From: Hyphomicrobiales bacterium
Lineage (GTDB): Bacteria > Pseudomonadota > Alphaproteobacteria > Rhizobiales > Rhizobiaceae
Length of the DNA stretch: 64,000 nucleotides
Direction: 5' to 3'
Assembly (NCBI GenBank): GCA_900472785.1
Contig: UCJH01000020.1
Span: forward strand, 2,388-66,387
Numbering within the stretch: position 1 is the first letter of the stretch; each line of letters opens with the position of its first letter. The notes below the pieces were generated by a model, which did no database searches, had not been told where the DNA came from, and saw only the letters and a list, made by a program, of their open reading frames with translations. This document shows, piece after piece, positions 39,801 through 49,116 of this stretch. The translations under genes were made by a program, and so were the position numbers.

Positions 39801-40821
39801 CGTATCCTTCACACCTACCCTTGGTGCAGAGAACGCAGCGCCGCAATCCAGGCGCCGCAGCTGGGGCGGTCAGGCCGCCGCCATCGCGCTACGGGGTGGT
39901 TCCTTCGTGGCTTTCGCAGCCATTCTCCTTTATTTTTCGCTGGCAGCACCATTTTTCTTCACGCTGGGAAACATCGGCAACGTGCTGGGGCAATCGGCGA
40001 TCCTCGGGGTGTTGGCGATCGGCCTGACGGTTGTCATCATCGCCGGCGGCTCCAACGTCGTTACCGGCGGCATAGACCTCTCGGTCGCCGCCAATATGGG
40101 ATTTAGCGCCGCCGTCTATGCCAGCGTAATTCAGCTCGGCTATGGTGACGGACCGGCGGTCCTCGCCAGCCTTTCAACCGGCGCGCTCATCGGTGCCGTC
40201 AATGCTTTCGCGGTGGTCGTCGTCGGTGTCGTCCCACTCCTGGCGACGCTTGCCGTCATGAATGTCGTGGCGGGACTGGAGCTGGTGCTGACCCAGAACA
40301 CTGTTGTTCCCGCGACCACCGACTTTCTATCGTTCCTTTCTGCCGCCGGGCCTTTCGGCCTGCCGGTGCTCGCTTATGGTCTTCTCGCTTTCACCGCCGT
40401 TGCAACGGCGGTTGTCCAGTTCACCCCGACGGGTCTGCGACTGTATGCAACAGGCGAATTTCCGGATGCGGCCCGCGCCGCCGGTCTCCCGGTCAGGCGG
40501 CTTATAGCCGGATCGTTCCTTGCAAGCGGTGTCTGCGCGGGACTGGCCGGCATCCTGTCGGTTTCTTATCTGAGCGGCAGCACGACCGGTGCCGGGGACA
40601 TGCTCCTGCCGGTCGTCGTGACGGCCCTTCTCGGCACGGTATTTTCGCGCCGGCTTGTCCCAACCATCACCGGCACATTGCTTTCGGCGCTGCTTGTCGG
40701 CTTTCTGGTGAACGGCTTCCAACTCATGAATATTTCCAGCACGCTGGTGAATGGCGTCCAAGGGCTCCTGATCATTCTCGTGGTGTCCGCGACCACGCTT
40801 CTGCGCAGACAGGAGGCCTGA
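39790..40821 (+). CDS. Ribose-type ABC transporter permease
   Basis: 343 residues, RbsC/BPD_transp_2 family, with a ~35-residue cytoplasmic leader and then eight or more hydrophobic segments. VTGGIDLSVAANMG (~residue 94) is the family motif, and ATGEFPDAARAAGLPV the ATPase-contact loop. GGAAGGACG precedes ATG 39790, inside the end of the ATPase gene. It pairs with the next gene to form the channel. Confidence 0.92.
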   Translation: MSVDVSFTPTLGAENAAPQSRRRSWGGQAAAIALRGGSFVAFAAILLYFSLAAPFFFTLGNIGNVLGQSAILGVLAIGLTVVIIAGGSNVVTGGIDLSVAANMGFSAAVYASVIQLGYGDGPAVLASLSTGALIGAVNAFAVVVVGVVPLLATLAVMNVVAGLELVLTQNTVVPATTDFLSFLSAAGPFGLPVLAYGLLAFTAVATAVVQFTPTGLRLYATGEFPDAARAAGLPVRRLIAGSFLASGVCAGLAGILSVSYLSGSTTGAGDMLLPVVVTALLGTVFSRRLVPTITGTLLSALLVGFLVNGFQLMNISSTLVNGVQGLLIILVVSATTLLRRQEA

Positions 40822-40825
40822 ATTC

Positions 40826-41824
40826 ATGCCCTCAACTATTCTATACGGCGGCGCAAGCCGTGGTCGGCACCTTCTGGATCACCTCGTCCGGTATGCGCTC
40901 ATCGCGGCGATCGTCACGGTCTTTGCGGCTTTTTCCGCAGCGGCGCCGACCTTTCTCGCACCTGCGAACCTGCAGAGCATTCTCGTCAACAATTTCACCT
41001 TGCTCGCCATCGTCGCTATCGCCATGACATTTGCCGTTTCGGCCGGCGGCATCGATCTCTCGGTGGGAACGGCCATCGATTTTGCCAGCTTTACCTTTGT
41101 CTCCCTCGTGCTTGCAGGGCAACCGGTTCCGCTGGCCGTGCTCGCCGGAATCGCAAGCGGCGCGCTTGTTGGGGTCTTCAATGCCGCCCTCATCGCCGGT
41201 ATCGGCATTTCGCCGTTCCTGGCAACGCTTGGCACCCTCTTCATCGGGCGCAGTCTGCAGCAGCTTCTCACCAATGGCGGCAATCCCGTCTATCTTCCAC
41301 CTGCCGGCGTTCCAGAGGCATTCCGGTTCATCGGTCATGGAACTGTCTTCGGCATTCCCTTTCCGCTTGTCGTGGTCTTTCTCGTGATCGTCGGCAGTGG
41401 CGTTGCGCTGTCGAAAACGCGCTTTGGTCGCGTCGTCACCGCGATCGGTATCCAGACCAGCGTGGCGCGCTATTCGGGTGTTGCGGTGCCGGCGCACATC
41501 GCCGTCACCTATGTTTTGACCGGTGCGGTCGCGGCCATCGCCGGACTGATCCTGACGTCGACGGTGACCGTGTACATTCCCTCATCCGGCAACGCCTTCC
41601 TGCTCAATGCCATCGGAGCGACATTTATCGGCACGACCCTCAGCCCGCTCGGACGCCCCAATATTCCCGGGACCGTACTCGGTGTTCTTCTCCTGAGCAT
41701 CGTCGCCAACGGGTTGCTGTTGACCGGCCTGAACTTCTACTGGCAACAGGTCGGCACGGGCCTCTTGATCTTTGTGGTTCTGTCGATCAGCTTCATCAAT
41801 CAGAAAGCCAAGCGACGGGCGTGA
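40826..41824 (+). CDS. Ribose-type ABC transporter permease
   Basis: 332-residue partner permease of the same family, with SAGGIDLSVGTAIDF near residue 72 and a loop ending SVARYSGVAVPAH. AGGAGGCC gives a good ribosome site four bases after the previous stop codon. Two different permeases per system is a common arrangement in rhizobial carbohydrate importers of this class. Confidence 0.92.
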   Translation: MPSTILYGGASRGRHLLDHLVRYALIAAIVTVFAAFSAAAPTFLAPANLQSILVNNFTLLAIVAIAMTFAVSAGGIDLSVGTAIDFASFTFVSLVLAGQPVPLAVLAGIASGALVGVFNAALIAGIGISPFLATLGTLFIGRSLQQLLTNGGNPVYLPPAGVPEAFRFIGHGTVFGIPFPLVVVFLVIVGSGVALSKTRFGRVVTAIGIQTSVARYSGVAVPAHIAVTYVLTGAVAAIAGLILTSTVTVYIPSSGNAFLLNAIGATFIGTTLSPLGRPNIPGTVLGVLLLSIVANGLLLTGLNFYWQQVGTGLLIFVVLSISFINQKAKRRA

Positions 41825-41911
41825 TTTCCGGCTTGCTTCCCGCGGCGCCTGCAACGGTCAACGTGGCATATCCGGATCGCGCAGACCTTTGAACTTCATG
41901 CAAGGACTAAC

Positions 41912-43273
41912 GTGGCCAGACCTATCCAGCTCTACGCCTTCGACATGAATTGCGTCGGGCACATCAATCACGGCCTCTGGACGCATCCGCGCGACAGTTC
42001 GCTGCGCTATACCGACCTTGACTACTGGACCGATCTTGCGAAAACCGCAGAGCGGGGAAAGTTCGATGGGATATTCCTTGCGGATATCGTCGGCGTCTAC
42101 GACGTCTATCAGAACCGCCCGGATGCAGCCATTCGTGCCGCCGCGCAGATCCCGGTCAATGATCCGCTGATTCCCCTGTCTGCGATGGCGCTCGTGACCC
42201 AGCATCTCGGCTTCGGGGTGACGGTCAACACAACATATGAGCCCCCCTTTCTCTTCGCGCGCCGGATGTCGACGCTCGACCATTTGACGAAGGGCCGGAT
42301 CGGCTGGAACATCGTCACCGGCTATCTCGACAGCGCTGCCCGCAGCATGGGACTGGCGCGACAGCCCGAGCACGATGCCCGATACGAGGCCGCCGAGGAG
42401 TATCTCGAAGTCCTCTACAAGCTCTGGGAGGGCAGTTGGGCGGATGATGCCGTTCTGCGTGACCAGAAAGGGCGCGTGTTCGCCGATCCCGCGCGGGTCC
42501 GCGCCGTTCGGCATGAGGGGCAGCACTATCGGGTCGATGGCATCCACCTCAGCGAGCCCTCGCCGCAGCGGACGCCAGTGCTGTTTCAGGCCGGGGCCTC
42601 CAGCCGGGGCCAGGACTTCGCGGCACGCCACGCCGAAACTGTTTTCGTCGCCAGTTCATCGCCGAAATCGGCACGTGTGCTTGTCGATGGCCTGCACAAG
42701 CGCGCTGCCGAGCTGGGTCGATCGGGTGGTGCAATCAAGGTGCTGAACCTGGTGACGGTCGTTACCGGTCGTACGGAGCGCGAGGCGCAGGAAAAGGTCG
42801 AGGACTATCGACGACATGCCAGCGCCGAAGCGTCGCTTGCGCATTACTCGAGCTCGATCGGTATCGATCTTTCACAGTTTGCGCTGGATGAGCCGATCCT
42901 CGACACGCAAACGAATGCCAATCAATCCGCTCTTGCCGCTCTGACAGGGGGACGGGAAGGAGCGACGATGCGGCAGGTCATTGATCAGATGGTGCTCGGG
43001 AGCCGGCAGAAGCCGATTGTCGGTAGCCCGGAACAGATTGCCGATCATTTCCAGACATGGATGGAGGAGGGCGGGATCGATGGTTTCAATCTTGCCCGGA
43101 CGGTTGCGCCGGAGAGCCTGACGGATTTTGTCGATCTTGTGGTGCCGGTGCTGCAGGAGCGCGGCCTGTTCAAGCACGATTATGCGCCGGGCACCCTGCG
43201 GCAGAAACTGTTCGGCGGAGATACGGGACGCCTGCCCGAAAATCACCCGGCTGCGGCCTACCGGTTCCGATAG
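41912..43273 (+). CDS. FMN-dependent monooxygenase, NtaA/SnaA/DszA family
   Basis: 453 residues of the bacterial luciferase-like superfamily. AFDMNCVGHINHGLWTHP, LDYWTDLAKTAERGKFDGIF, the flavin region TLDHLTKGRIGWNIVTGYLDSA and LSEPSPQRTPVLFQAGASSRGQDFA identify the NtaA/SnaA/DszA group, which includes dibenzothiophene-sulfone and dimethyl-sulfide monooxygenases. It needs reduced FMN from a separate reductase; the likely partner is encoded at 55159. GTG 41912 is preceded by AAGGACTAAC. It lies 87 bases after the importer genes on the same strand, so the imported compound may be its substrate. It is close kin to the protein at 52192. Confidence 0.9.
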   Translation: MARPIQLYAFDMNCVGHINHGLWTHPRDSSLRYTDLDYWTDLAKTAERGKFDGIFLADIVGVYDVYQNRPDAAIRAAAQIPVNDPLIPLSAMALVTQHLGFGVTVNTTYEPPFLFARRMSTLDHLTKGRIGWNIVTGYLDSAARSMGLARQPEHDARYEAAEEYLEVLYKLWEGSWADDAVLRDQKGRVFADPARVRAVRHEGQHYRVDGIHLSEPSPQRTPVLFQAGASSRGQDFAARHAETVFVASSSPKSARVLVDGLHKRAAELGRSGGAIKVLNLVTVVTGRTEREAQEKVEDYRRHASAEASLAHYSSSIGIDLSQFALDEPILDTQTNANQSALAALTGGREGATMRQVIDQMVLGSRQKPIVGSPEQIADHFQTWMEEGGIDGFNLARTVAPESLTDFVDLVVPVLQERGLFKHDYAPGTLRQKLFGGDTGRLPENHPAAAYRFR

Positions 43274-43288
43274 GCTGCAGCCTTACAA

Positions 43289-43945
43289 TCAGGCCCGGTG
43301 ATCGATACGGGCGACAAGACGGTCGCCCAGCCACTGGATCCCGCAAACGATCACAATGAGAACGATGACGACCGCGATCATCACGCCGGTCTCGAAACGC
43401 TGGTAGCCGTAGCGGATTGCCAGATCTCCGAGGCCGCCGGCGCCGATGGCACCTGCCATGGCCGATGCGCCGATCAGAGTGACAAGCGTCACGGTAAAAC
43501 CGGCGACGATGCCCGGCAGAGCTTCCGGCACCAGCACCTCGCGGATGATGGTCCAGCGATTGCCGCCCATGGCGCGGACGGCTTCGATCAGGCCGCGATC
43601 GACTTCCCGGAGCGAAACCTCCGCGATCCGGGCGTAATAGGGTGTAGCAGCGATCGCCAGCGGTACGATAGCCGCCCAGGTTCCGAGCGCCGTTCCGACA
43701 ATCAGGCGGGTGACGGGAATGAGGGCGACCAAAAGGATGATGAAGGGCACCGAGCGAAAGCCGTTGACGATCGCGCCGAGCAGCCGGCTGATCCAGAGAT
43801 TTTCGGCGATGCCGCCGCGATCGGTGGCAACGAGTGCTAATCCGAGCGGCAGGCCGGCAATCAGCGAAATCAGGCCTGACGCGCCGGTCATCAGCAGGGT
43901 CTCCCAGATCGAACGGAGAAGCAGATCAAACAGGACGGGCGTCAT
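43289..43945 (-). CDS. metI: Methionine-type ABC transporter permease
   Basis: About 218 residues with five to six membrane segments and the EAA loop EAVRAMGGNRWTIIREVLVPEALPG (~140-165) typical of MetI. ATG 43945 has GGAGG nine bases upstream; a TTG six bases earlier is unlikely. The start lies inside the end of metN, so the two are coupled. It is third in a minus-strand metQ-metN-metI operon that converges with the DszA-type gene. Confidence 0.93.
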   Translation of the reverse strand: MTPVLFDLLLRSIWETLLMTGASGLISLIAGLPLGLALVATDRGGIAENLWISRLLGAIVNGFRSVPFIILLVALIPVTRLIVGTALGTWAAIVPLAIAATPYYARIAEVSLREVDRGLIEAVRAMGGNRWTIIREVLVPEALPGIVAGFTVTLVTLIGASAMAGAIGAGGLGDLAIRYGYQRFETGVMIAVVIVLIVIVCGIQWLGDRLVARIDHRA

Positions 43946-45008
43946 AACCAAGGACCTCCACGCGAGCCGAGCGGCCCTTCAAGAATTGCAGAACGGAGTC
44001 CAGACGAGACGGATCAGGCACGCCAATGAAGAATCGCGCAACCGGTTGCTCCTGGATGTGGTCGATGCCGCCATGGATCAACCGGAAGGCATGCGGCAAT
44101 GCAGCCGAGAGATCGGCAAACAGCGGCGCGTTGGCGTCCGGCCCGGCCAGATCGACGCTGAGTACCGCTTCGCCGACCGGGTTCTGGGTAAGGCTTTGGC
44201 CAATATGATCGGGCAGTTGCGGCCGGATGGTGTTCAGGAGGCTTTTCGTGGTTTCGCTTCGTGGATCGGCAAAGACCGACCAGACCGCTCCTTCCTCGAC
44301 GATGCGCCCGCCGTCGATGACCGCGACCCGATCGGCGATGTTGCGCACTACTTCCATCTCATGGGTGATCAGGAGAATGGTGAGGTCGAGCTTTTTGTTG
44401 ATGTCCTTGAGAAGCGTCAGGATCGCATGGGTGGTCTCCGGATCAAGCGCCGATGTCGCTTCATCCGAGAGAAGCAGGGCGGGTCTTGCGGCCAGTGCGC
44501 GGGCGATGCCGACACGCTGCTTCTGCCCACCGGAAAGCGACGAGGGATAGGCCCTTGCCTTTTCCGAAAGCCCGACCAAGTCCAGCAGTTCCGCCGCACG
44601 TTGCAGCCGGGCGGCCTTCGGCAGGCCTTCGATCTTCAACGGCAGGGCGACATTTTCCTCGACCGTCTTGGCCGACAGCAGATTGAAGTGCTGAAAGATC
44701 ATACCGATCTTGCGCCGGAGCGGCTGCAACTGGCTCTCCGAAAGGCCGGTGATGTCGCGGCCCTCGATAAGGACCTGCCCCGAATCGGGCCGTTCCAGCC
44801 CGTTGAGGCAGCGTATGAGCGTGGATTTGCCGGCACCGCTGCGACCGATGATGCCCAGAATTTCGCCTTTGCGGACGCTAAGCGAAACCCCATCAAGAGC
44901 CGCCGTCTTGCCGAAGTGGCGCCTGACATCTATCAAGCTGACGACATCCGGCCTTTCCTGGGCATCTCGAAGCGTGGCAATTGGGGCCACGTTGGTGTGG
45001 GAATTCAT
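43926..45008 (-). CDS. metN: Methionine-type ABC transporter ATP-binding protein
   Basis: About 360 residues. Walker A GRSGAGKS, signature LSGGQKQR, Walker B LLLSDEATSALD and H-loop THEMEV lie in the first ~240 residues. The C-terminal ~80 residues form the NIL/ACT-like domain through which methionine inhibits MetN proteins. ATG 45008 has AAAGGACG upstream. The surrounding genes suggest it may carry methionine, methionine sulfoxide or another sulfur compound. Confidence 0.94.
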   Translation of the reverse strand: MNSHTNVAPIATLRDAQERPDVVSLIDVRRHFGKTAALDGVSLSVRKGEILGIIGRSGAGKSTLIRCLNGLERPDSGQVLIEGRDITGLSESQLQPLRRKIGMIFQHFNLLSAKTVEENVALPLKIEGLPKAARLQRAAELLDLVGLSEKARAYPSSLSGGQKQRVGIARALAARPALLLSDEATSALDPETTHAILTLLKDINKKLDLTILLITHEMEVVRNIADRVAVIDGGRIVEEGAVWSVFADPRSETTKSLLNTIRPQLPDHIGQSLTQNPVGEAVLSVDLAGPDANAPLFADLSAALPHAFRLIHGGIDHIQEQPVARFFIGVPDPSRLDSVLQFLKGRSARVEVLGYDARPV

Positions 45009-45111
45009 GGAACGTCCTTTCCGCTTGCGCGGCAATCGTGGTCAATGCCAAAGGCGGCCCGGACGTAAAGCCCGACGACCGCCTCGACAATGTGTTTGTA
45101 CCTGGTGCGTA

Positions 45112-45960
45112 TCAGTATGCGCTGATGCCGGTACCCTTGTAGACGCGATCGAACTCGGCCTTGACCGTTTCGTTCTGGTAGGCTGATACAAGGGTCTTCA
45201 CCCAGGCTTCCTTCTCGTTGCCTTCCTTGACTGCAATGAAGTTGCGGTAGGGGTTGTCGTTAACCGGCTCCTGCGCAATGCGGTTTTCCGGTGTCAGACC
45301 GCTTTTCAGAGCCCAGTCGGTGTTGACGACGGCGCCATCCAGATCCTCGATGGCGCGGCCAACAACGCCGGCATCCAGTTCCTTGATCTCGATCTTCTTC
45401 GGATTCTCGACGATGTCGGCGATCGTTGCCAGAATGCCGGTGCCGTCCTTCAGCTTGATCAGTCCCTCATTCTGCAACACGCGCAGGGCGCGGCCCTCGT
45501 TCGACGGATCGTTCGGGACGCCGATGACCGCACCTTCCGGAAGGGCAGCGATTTCGGTAAATTTCTTCGAATAGAGGCCGATCGGCCAGACGCCGGTGTA
45601 GCCGACGGGAACGATCTTGTAGCCGTGCGTCTTGATCTGGTTTTCAAGATAGGGGAGATGCTGGAAGGCATTGGCGTCGATCTCGCCACGGTCGAGCGCT
45701 TCGTTGGGTTGCGTATAGTCGTTGAAAACCACGGTTTCGATGGTCAGGTTCTGTTTGGCCGCCTCAGCCGTGACGACGCGCCAGACGTCTTCGTCCTCGC
45801 CGCTGATGATGCCGACCTTGATCGATTTTGCCTCCTGGGCAAAGGACGTGTCAGGGAGCGAGGAGACCGTGACGGCGAATGTCGAGGCGAGCAGGGCCGC
45901 AAGCGCTGTGCGGCGCGACAGCGTTGTCGCCTTGAAAAGGGATGTGATAATGTTGCTCAT
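45112..45960 (-). CDS. metQ: Methionine-type periplasmic binding protein (NlpA family)
   Basis: 282 residues. The signal peptide spans ~1-42 (SRRTALAALLASTFAVTV, ending TSFAQEA). There is no lipobox cysteine, so unlike enterobacterial MetQ it should be a soluble periplasmic protein. The mature domain carries VGIISGEDEDVWRV, DANAFQHLPYLENQ and VNTDWALKSGL, the NlpA/MetQ ligand-site motifs. It is the first gene of the operon, and a regulon element lies at 46127, 167 bases upstream. Confidence 0.92.
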   Translation of the reverse strand: MSNIITSLFKATTLSRRTALAALLASTFAVTVSSLPDTSFAQEAKSIKVGIISGEDEDVWRVVTAEAAKQNLTIETVVFNDYTQPNEALDRGEIDANAFQHLPYLENQIKTHGYKIVPVGYTGVWPIGLYSKKFTEIAALPEGAVIGVPNDPSNEGRALRVLQNEGLIKLKDGTGILATIADIVENPKKIEIKELDAGVVGRAIEDLDGAVVNTDWALKSGLTPENRIAQEPVNDNPYRNFIAVKEGNEKEAWVKTLVSAYQNETVKAEFDRVYKGTGISAY

Positions 45961-46234
45961 GAAGGTTTCCTATACAAGTCCTGGGAGGATGAAATCCGAA
46001 ACACGGGAGGAATGTTTCTGCGGATAAGATCGCAAATGCCCGTTTGATGACCCAAGCATGATTATTTGTTGTGCAGTTTGATGTGGGAAAAACCTTCTCC
46101 TTGCCGCCTCAAATGGCGACCAATATTCCATAAAATTTATGTACTATTCGCCTGACTGTCATTCCTGTTGCCAATGGCGTGTGGCGTTTCGCAAGCCATG
46201 ATGTCGTGGAACTTTGTGCAGGTGATGGTAGAAT
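45961..46234. other. Promoter region upstream of metQ
   Basis: A 274-base gap between metQ and the stop codon of the upstream permease gene, both on the minus strand. It turns AT-rich from 46050 and carries regulon element copy 2. No gene or terminator was recognised. Confidence 0.5.
46127..46144 (-). promoter_or_regulatory. AT-rich regulon element, copy 2
   Basis: TCCATAAAATTTATGTAC (plus-strand reading), matching copy 4 (49036) at 13 of 18 positions. It lies in the only intergenic region that can serve metQ. The core CATAAAATTTATG is itself a perfect 13-base dyad apart from the central base, consistent with a dimeric regulator. Confidence 0.5.
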
Positions 46235-47287
46235 TCAGCGCGTGTTGCGCCCGAGCCCGTAGGTGAGTGCCAGGGCGCCGACCAGAACGGCGCCCTTGAC
46301 GAAGTCCTGGGTGTAATAGGGTGCGTTTAGCATCGTCAGGCCGTTCAGCAGAATGCCGACGAAGACGGCGCCGACGATTGTCCCGAAGACGTTGGGGCGC
46401 CGCAGGCCGAGAACCGCAAATCCGATCAGCGATGCGGCAACCGCATCCATCAGCAGCGATCCTCCGGAAGAGACATCGCCACGTCCCACGCGGGCGGCAA
46501 CGATGACGCCGCCAAGCGAGGCAAGGGTGCCGGAGAGCACATAGGCGAGTGTTTTGAGGCGTGGAACCGAGGCGCCCGCAAGCCGCGTTGCAACCTCGTT
46601 GCCGCCGGTGGCAAACAAAAGGCGGCCAATGCGGGTGTGCTCCGTCAAGATGTAAAGCGCGAGCGCGACCAGAAGCATGACCACGACCGGGACGGGAACG
46701 ACACCGAACAAAGCGGACCGGCCGATCAGCAGGAATGCCGGATCGTAGCTGCCGGTTGCCGTCGATCCGTCGGGAAGAATGAGCCCGGATGAAATTGAGC
46801 GGCCTGCCGTCGGGATCAGCTGGAGACCGCTCAGCAGGAACATCACGGCGAGCGTTGCAAGAAGGTCGGGCACTCTCAGCTTGACGATCAGAAAGGCGTT
46901 GAAAAGCCCGACGATGGCGCCGAAGGCGAGAACCAGCGGCACGGTGAGCGGCGCATTCAGCCCCCAGACGATCATTGCATAACTTGCCGCCATGACGCTG
47001 GACGCCGCAACCGCGCCAATCGACAGGTCGAAGCCGCCGACAGCCAGAGTGACTGTGACGCCGGTGCCAAGAATGGCGACCACCGATACGGCCTGCAAAA
47101 TGCTCATCTGGTTGGCGAGATTGATGAAAGCGGGCTGCGCGATCGAGAAACCGACGATCATGGCGGCCAACAGGATGAAGACGGCGCCGGTGCGCACGAG
47201 TGTCCGCAACCGATCGAAGGAGATCGATAGCGCGCCGGCGCTCAAGGCCGGCGTTTGGGCCGATGTCTGGTGATCGATCGGTGTCAT
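46235..47287 (-). CDS. Ribose-type ABC transporter permease
   Basis: 350 residues, RbsC family, with a ~30-residue leader, about eight to ten membrane segments, VGGFDLSIGAVAASS (the family motif with F for I) near residue 83, and ATGGNEVATRLAGASV as the ATPase-contact loop. It is the only permease of this minus-strand unit, so it presumably works as a homodimer. Its ATG overlaps the ATPase stop codon (ATGA). Confidence 0.91.
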   Translation of the reverse strand: MTPIDHQTSAQTPALSAGALSISFDRLRTLVRTGAVFILLAAMIVGFSIAQPAFINLANQMSILQAVSVVAILGTGVTVTLAVGGFDLSIGAVAASSVMAASYAMIVWGLNAPLTVPLVLAFGAIVGLFNAFLIVKLRVPDLLATLAVMFLLSGLQLIPTAGRSISSGLILPDGSTATGSYDPAFLLIGRSALFGVVPVPVVVMLLVALALYILTEHTRIGRLLFATGGNEVATRLAGASVPRLKTLAYVLSGTLASLGGVIVAARVGRGDVSSGGSLLMDAVAASLIGFAVLGLRRPNVFGTIVGAVFVGILLNGLTMLNAPYYTQDFVKGAVLVGALALTYGLGRNTR

Positions 47288-48768
47288 CCTGCTGCTGCCT
47301 CGTATGTGGGCGCCGATACCGGGCTGAAAGTTGCCGGTTTCAACGTGTGATGGTCGATGAAGAGAATCCGGTCGGCGACTTCGAGAGCCTCCTCCGGATC
47401 GGATGTCGCGATCAGCGTGGCGCGCTCGGAATTGGCGCGGATCGCCGCAATGATGTCATGGCGGGCGCCGACATCGACGCCTTGGAAAGGTTCGTCGAGC
47501 AAAAGAAGGCGACTGGGTTCCGCGTTCCACCGTCCGAGAATAACCTTTTGCTGATTGCCGCCGGACAGGGAGGCCATCGCGGCGTTCGGGCCGGATGCCC
47601 TTATGCCGAGCCGATGAATGGCGCGTTCGGCTTCCGTCTGTTCGCGCCGGCCGAGAAGAAATCCGGAAGGAAACCAGGTTGAAAGATGGGGCATGCTGAT
47701 GGTCGCGGCGAGCGAGTTTCCCGGCCAATCCGCAGGCATGAGGGAGGAACGATGCCTGTCTTCCGCAGCCATATACACCCCGGCATCGATCGCTTCGCGA
47801 ACGCTTCCGGGCGCATAGGGACGACCATCGAGATACATGGTGCCGCCGGCAAGCCTTTTGTCACCGAAAATCGCCGAGAGAAGACGGCTCTTTCCCGCGC
47901 CGAGCACGCCGGAAATCGCGACGACCTCACCAGCGTGAACTTCGAAACCGAAGGGCGCCGCACCGGGCAGGAGTGCGGCGTTCCGCATTTCGAAGATTGG
48001 TCCGCCCGCCGCCTTGCGTATGTCCGGACGCGCTGAGCGGAGGGGGCGGCCGATCATTGCTTCGATGGCCTTTTCAAAATCGACGGGGCGATGAAAGTTC
48101 CCGACGACCTGGCCGCCGCGCATGACGACAACCCTGTCCGCCAGCGCTTGCAGATCGGCTGTCCGGTGGGAGATATAAAGAATAGCCATTCCTTCGCCGC
48201 GCAAGCGTTTCAGGATCCGATAAAGCCGCTCCGATTCCGGTCCGGAGATGCTGGCTGTCGGCTCGTCGAGAATGAGGACCGACGCCTTGCGGGCCACGGC
48301 ACGGGCGATCGCAACCAGTTGCCGGTCAGCCGCCGACAGATCTGCGAAGTCCAGATCCAACGGAAGATCGAAACCCGCTTCCGTCAAAATCTCGCGCGCC
48401 TGGCGCCGGACGGTCCTACGGCTCACGAAAAACGGTGCCGAGCGGTCGGCATAGCGGTTGAGCAGCACCGCGTCCGCCACGGTCAAGCCCGGTGCACCGA
48501 CCCGATCGGTGGATTGATGAACGGTGACGATACCTGCGCGGCCGGCTTCTGCCGGAGATCTCGCTTTATAGGGAGACCCGCCAAATATGATCTGGCCGCT
48601 GTCAGCCTCAAGAGCGCCGGACAGGATGTTCACAAGGGTCGATTTGCCGGCGCCGTTCGCGCCCATCAGGGCGACGATTTCTCCGGATTCCAACTCGAGA
48701 CTTGTCTCCGCAAGCGCTCGGGTCGGCCCGAAGGACCGGGACAGTCTGTCAATTTTCAAAAGGGGCAT
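47284..48768 (-). CDS. Sugar-type ABC transporter ATP-binding protein (two ABC domains)
   Basis: 494 residues, RbsA-like. First domain: Walker A GANGAGKS and Walker B LILDEPTASIS. Second domain: GVLGAGKSRLL (a more intact Walker A than usual), LSGGNQQK and LLLDEPFQGVDVGA. ATG 48768 gives the conserved start MPLLKIDRLSRSFG; the ribosome site is weak. It is divergent from its probable binding protein at 49117, an arrangement different from the other two sugar-type systems here. A regulon element lies 29 bases upstream. Confidence 0.92.
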   Translation of the reverse strand: MPLLKIDRLSRSFGPTRALAETSLELESGEIVALMGANGAGKSTLVNILSGALEADSGQIIFGGSPYKARSPAEAGRAGIVTVHQSTDRVGAPGLTVADAVLLNRYADRSAPFFVSRRTVRRQAREILTEAGFDLPLDLDFADLSAADRQLVAIARAVARKASVLILDEPTASISGPESERLYRILKRLRGEGMAILYISHRTADLQALADRVVVMRGGQVVGNFHRPVDFEKAIEAMIGRPLRSARPDIRKAAGGPIFEMRNAALLPGAAPFGFEVHAGEVVAISGVLGAGKSRLLSAIFGDKRLAGGTMYLDGRPYAPGSVREAIDAGVYMAAEDRHRSSLMPADWPGNSLAATISMPHLSTWFPSGFLLGRREQTEAERAIHRLGIRASGPNAAMASLSGGNQQKVILGRWNAEPSRLLLLDEPFQGVDVGARHDIIAAIRANSERATLIATSDPEEALEVADRILFIDHHTLKPATFSPVSAPTYEAAAG

Positions 48769-48797
48769 GAACCAACCGACCAATGCTGCAATAATTA

Positions 48798-48815
48798 GTC
48801 TATAGAATATATAGG
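48798..48815 (-). promoter_or_regulatory. AT-rich regulon element, copy 3
   Basis: On the minus strand it reads CCTATATATTCTATAGAC, 29 bases before the ATPase start at 48768. It matches copy 4 at 13 of 18 positions and has visible dyad arms (CTATA and TATAG). Confidence 0.55.
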
Positions 48816-49035
48816 TATTTAAGGCGCGCCAGCCTGTCTGCCGAAAGAGGCTTCCAAACTTTTGCGCGTCGCAACAAATTCGTTCTGGCCGGACGCCTCG
48901 TTGCGCAACAACCGACCGCGGATGTCGGTGTTCCATGTTGCGTCGTCGCGATTGCCTGTTCTGCCAAGCTTCCCGTTCGGAGATGAAATTTCTCCAGAGA
49001 CGATCAAAAACGGAAGCGGATATTTTCATATAAAA

Positions 49036-49053
49036 CCTATAAAAAATATATAC
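49036..49053 (+). promoter_or_regulatory. AT-rich regulon element, copy 4
   Basis: CCTATAAAAAATATATAC, 63 bases before the binding-protein start at 49117. It is used here as the reference copy: copies 2, 3, 5 and 7 each match it at 13 of 18 positions. Confidence 0.55.
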
Positions 49054-49116
49054 TAATATTGTGGATCCCGAGATGGATCGACGCGCTATTTGAAGTGATC
49101 AAGAAGGGATCAGACA

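Larger units (their letters stand above)
48769..49116. other. Divergent promoter region with two regulon elements
   Basis: 348 bases between the ATPase (minus) and the binding-protein gene (plus). It contains regulon element copies 3 and 4, one serving each direction, separated by a GC-richer stretch with no gene I can support. Confidence 0.55.
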
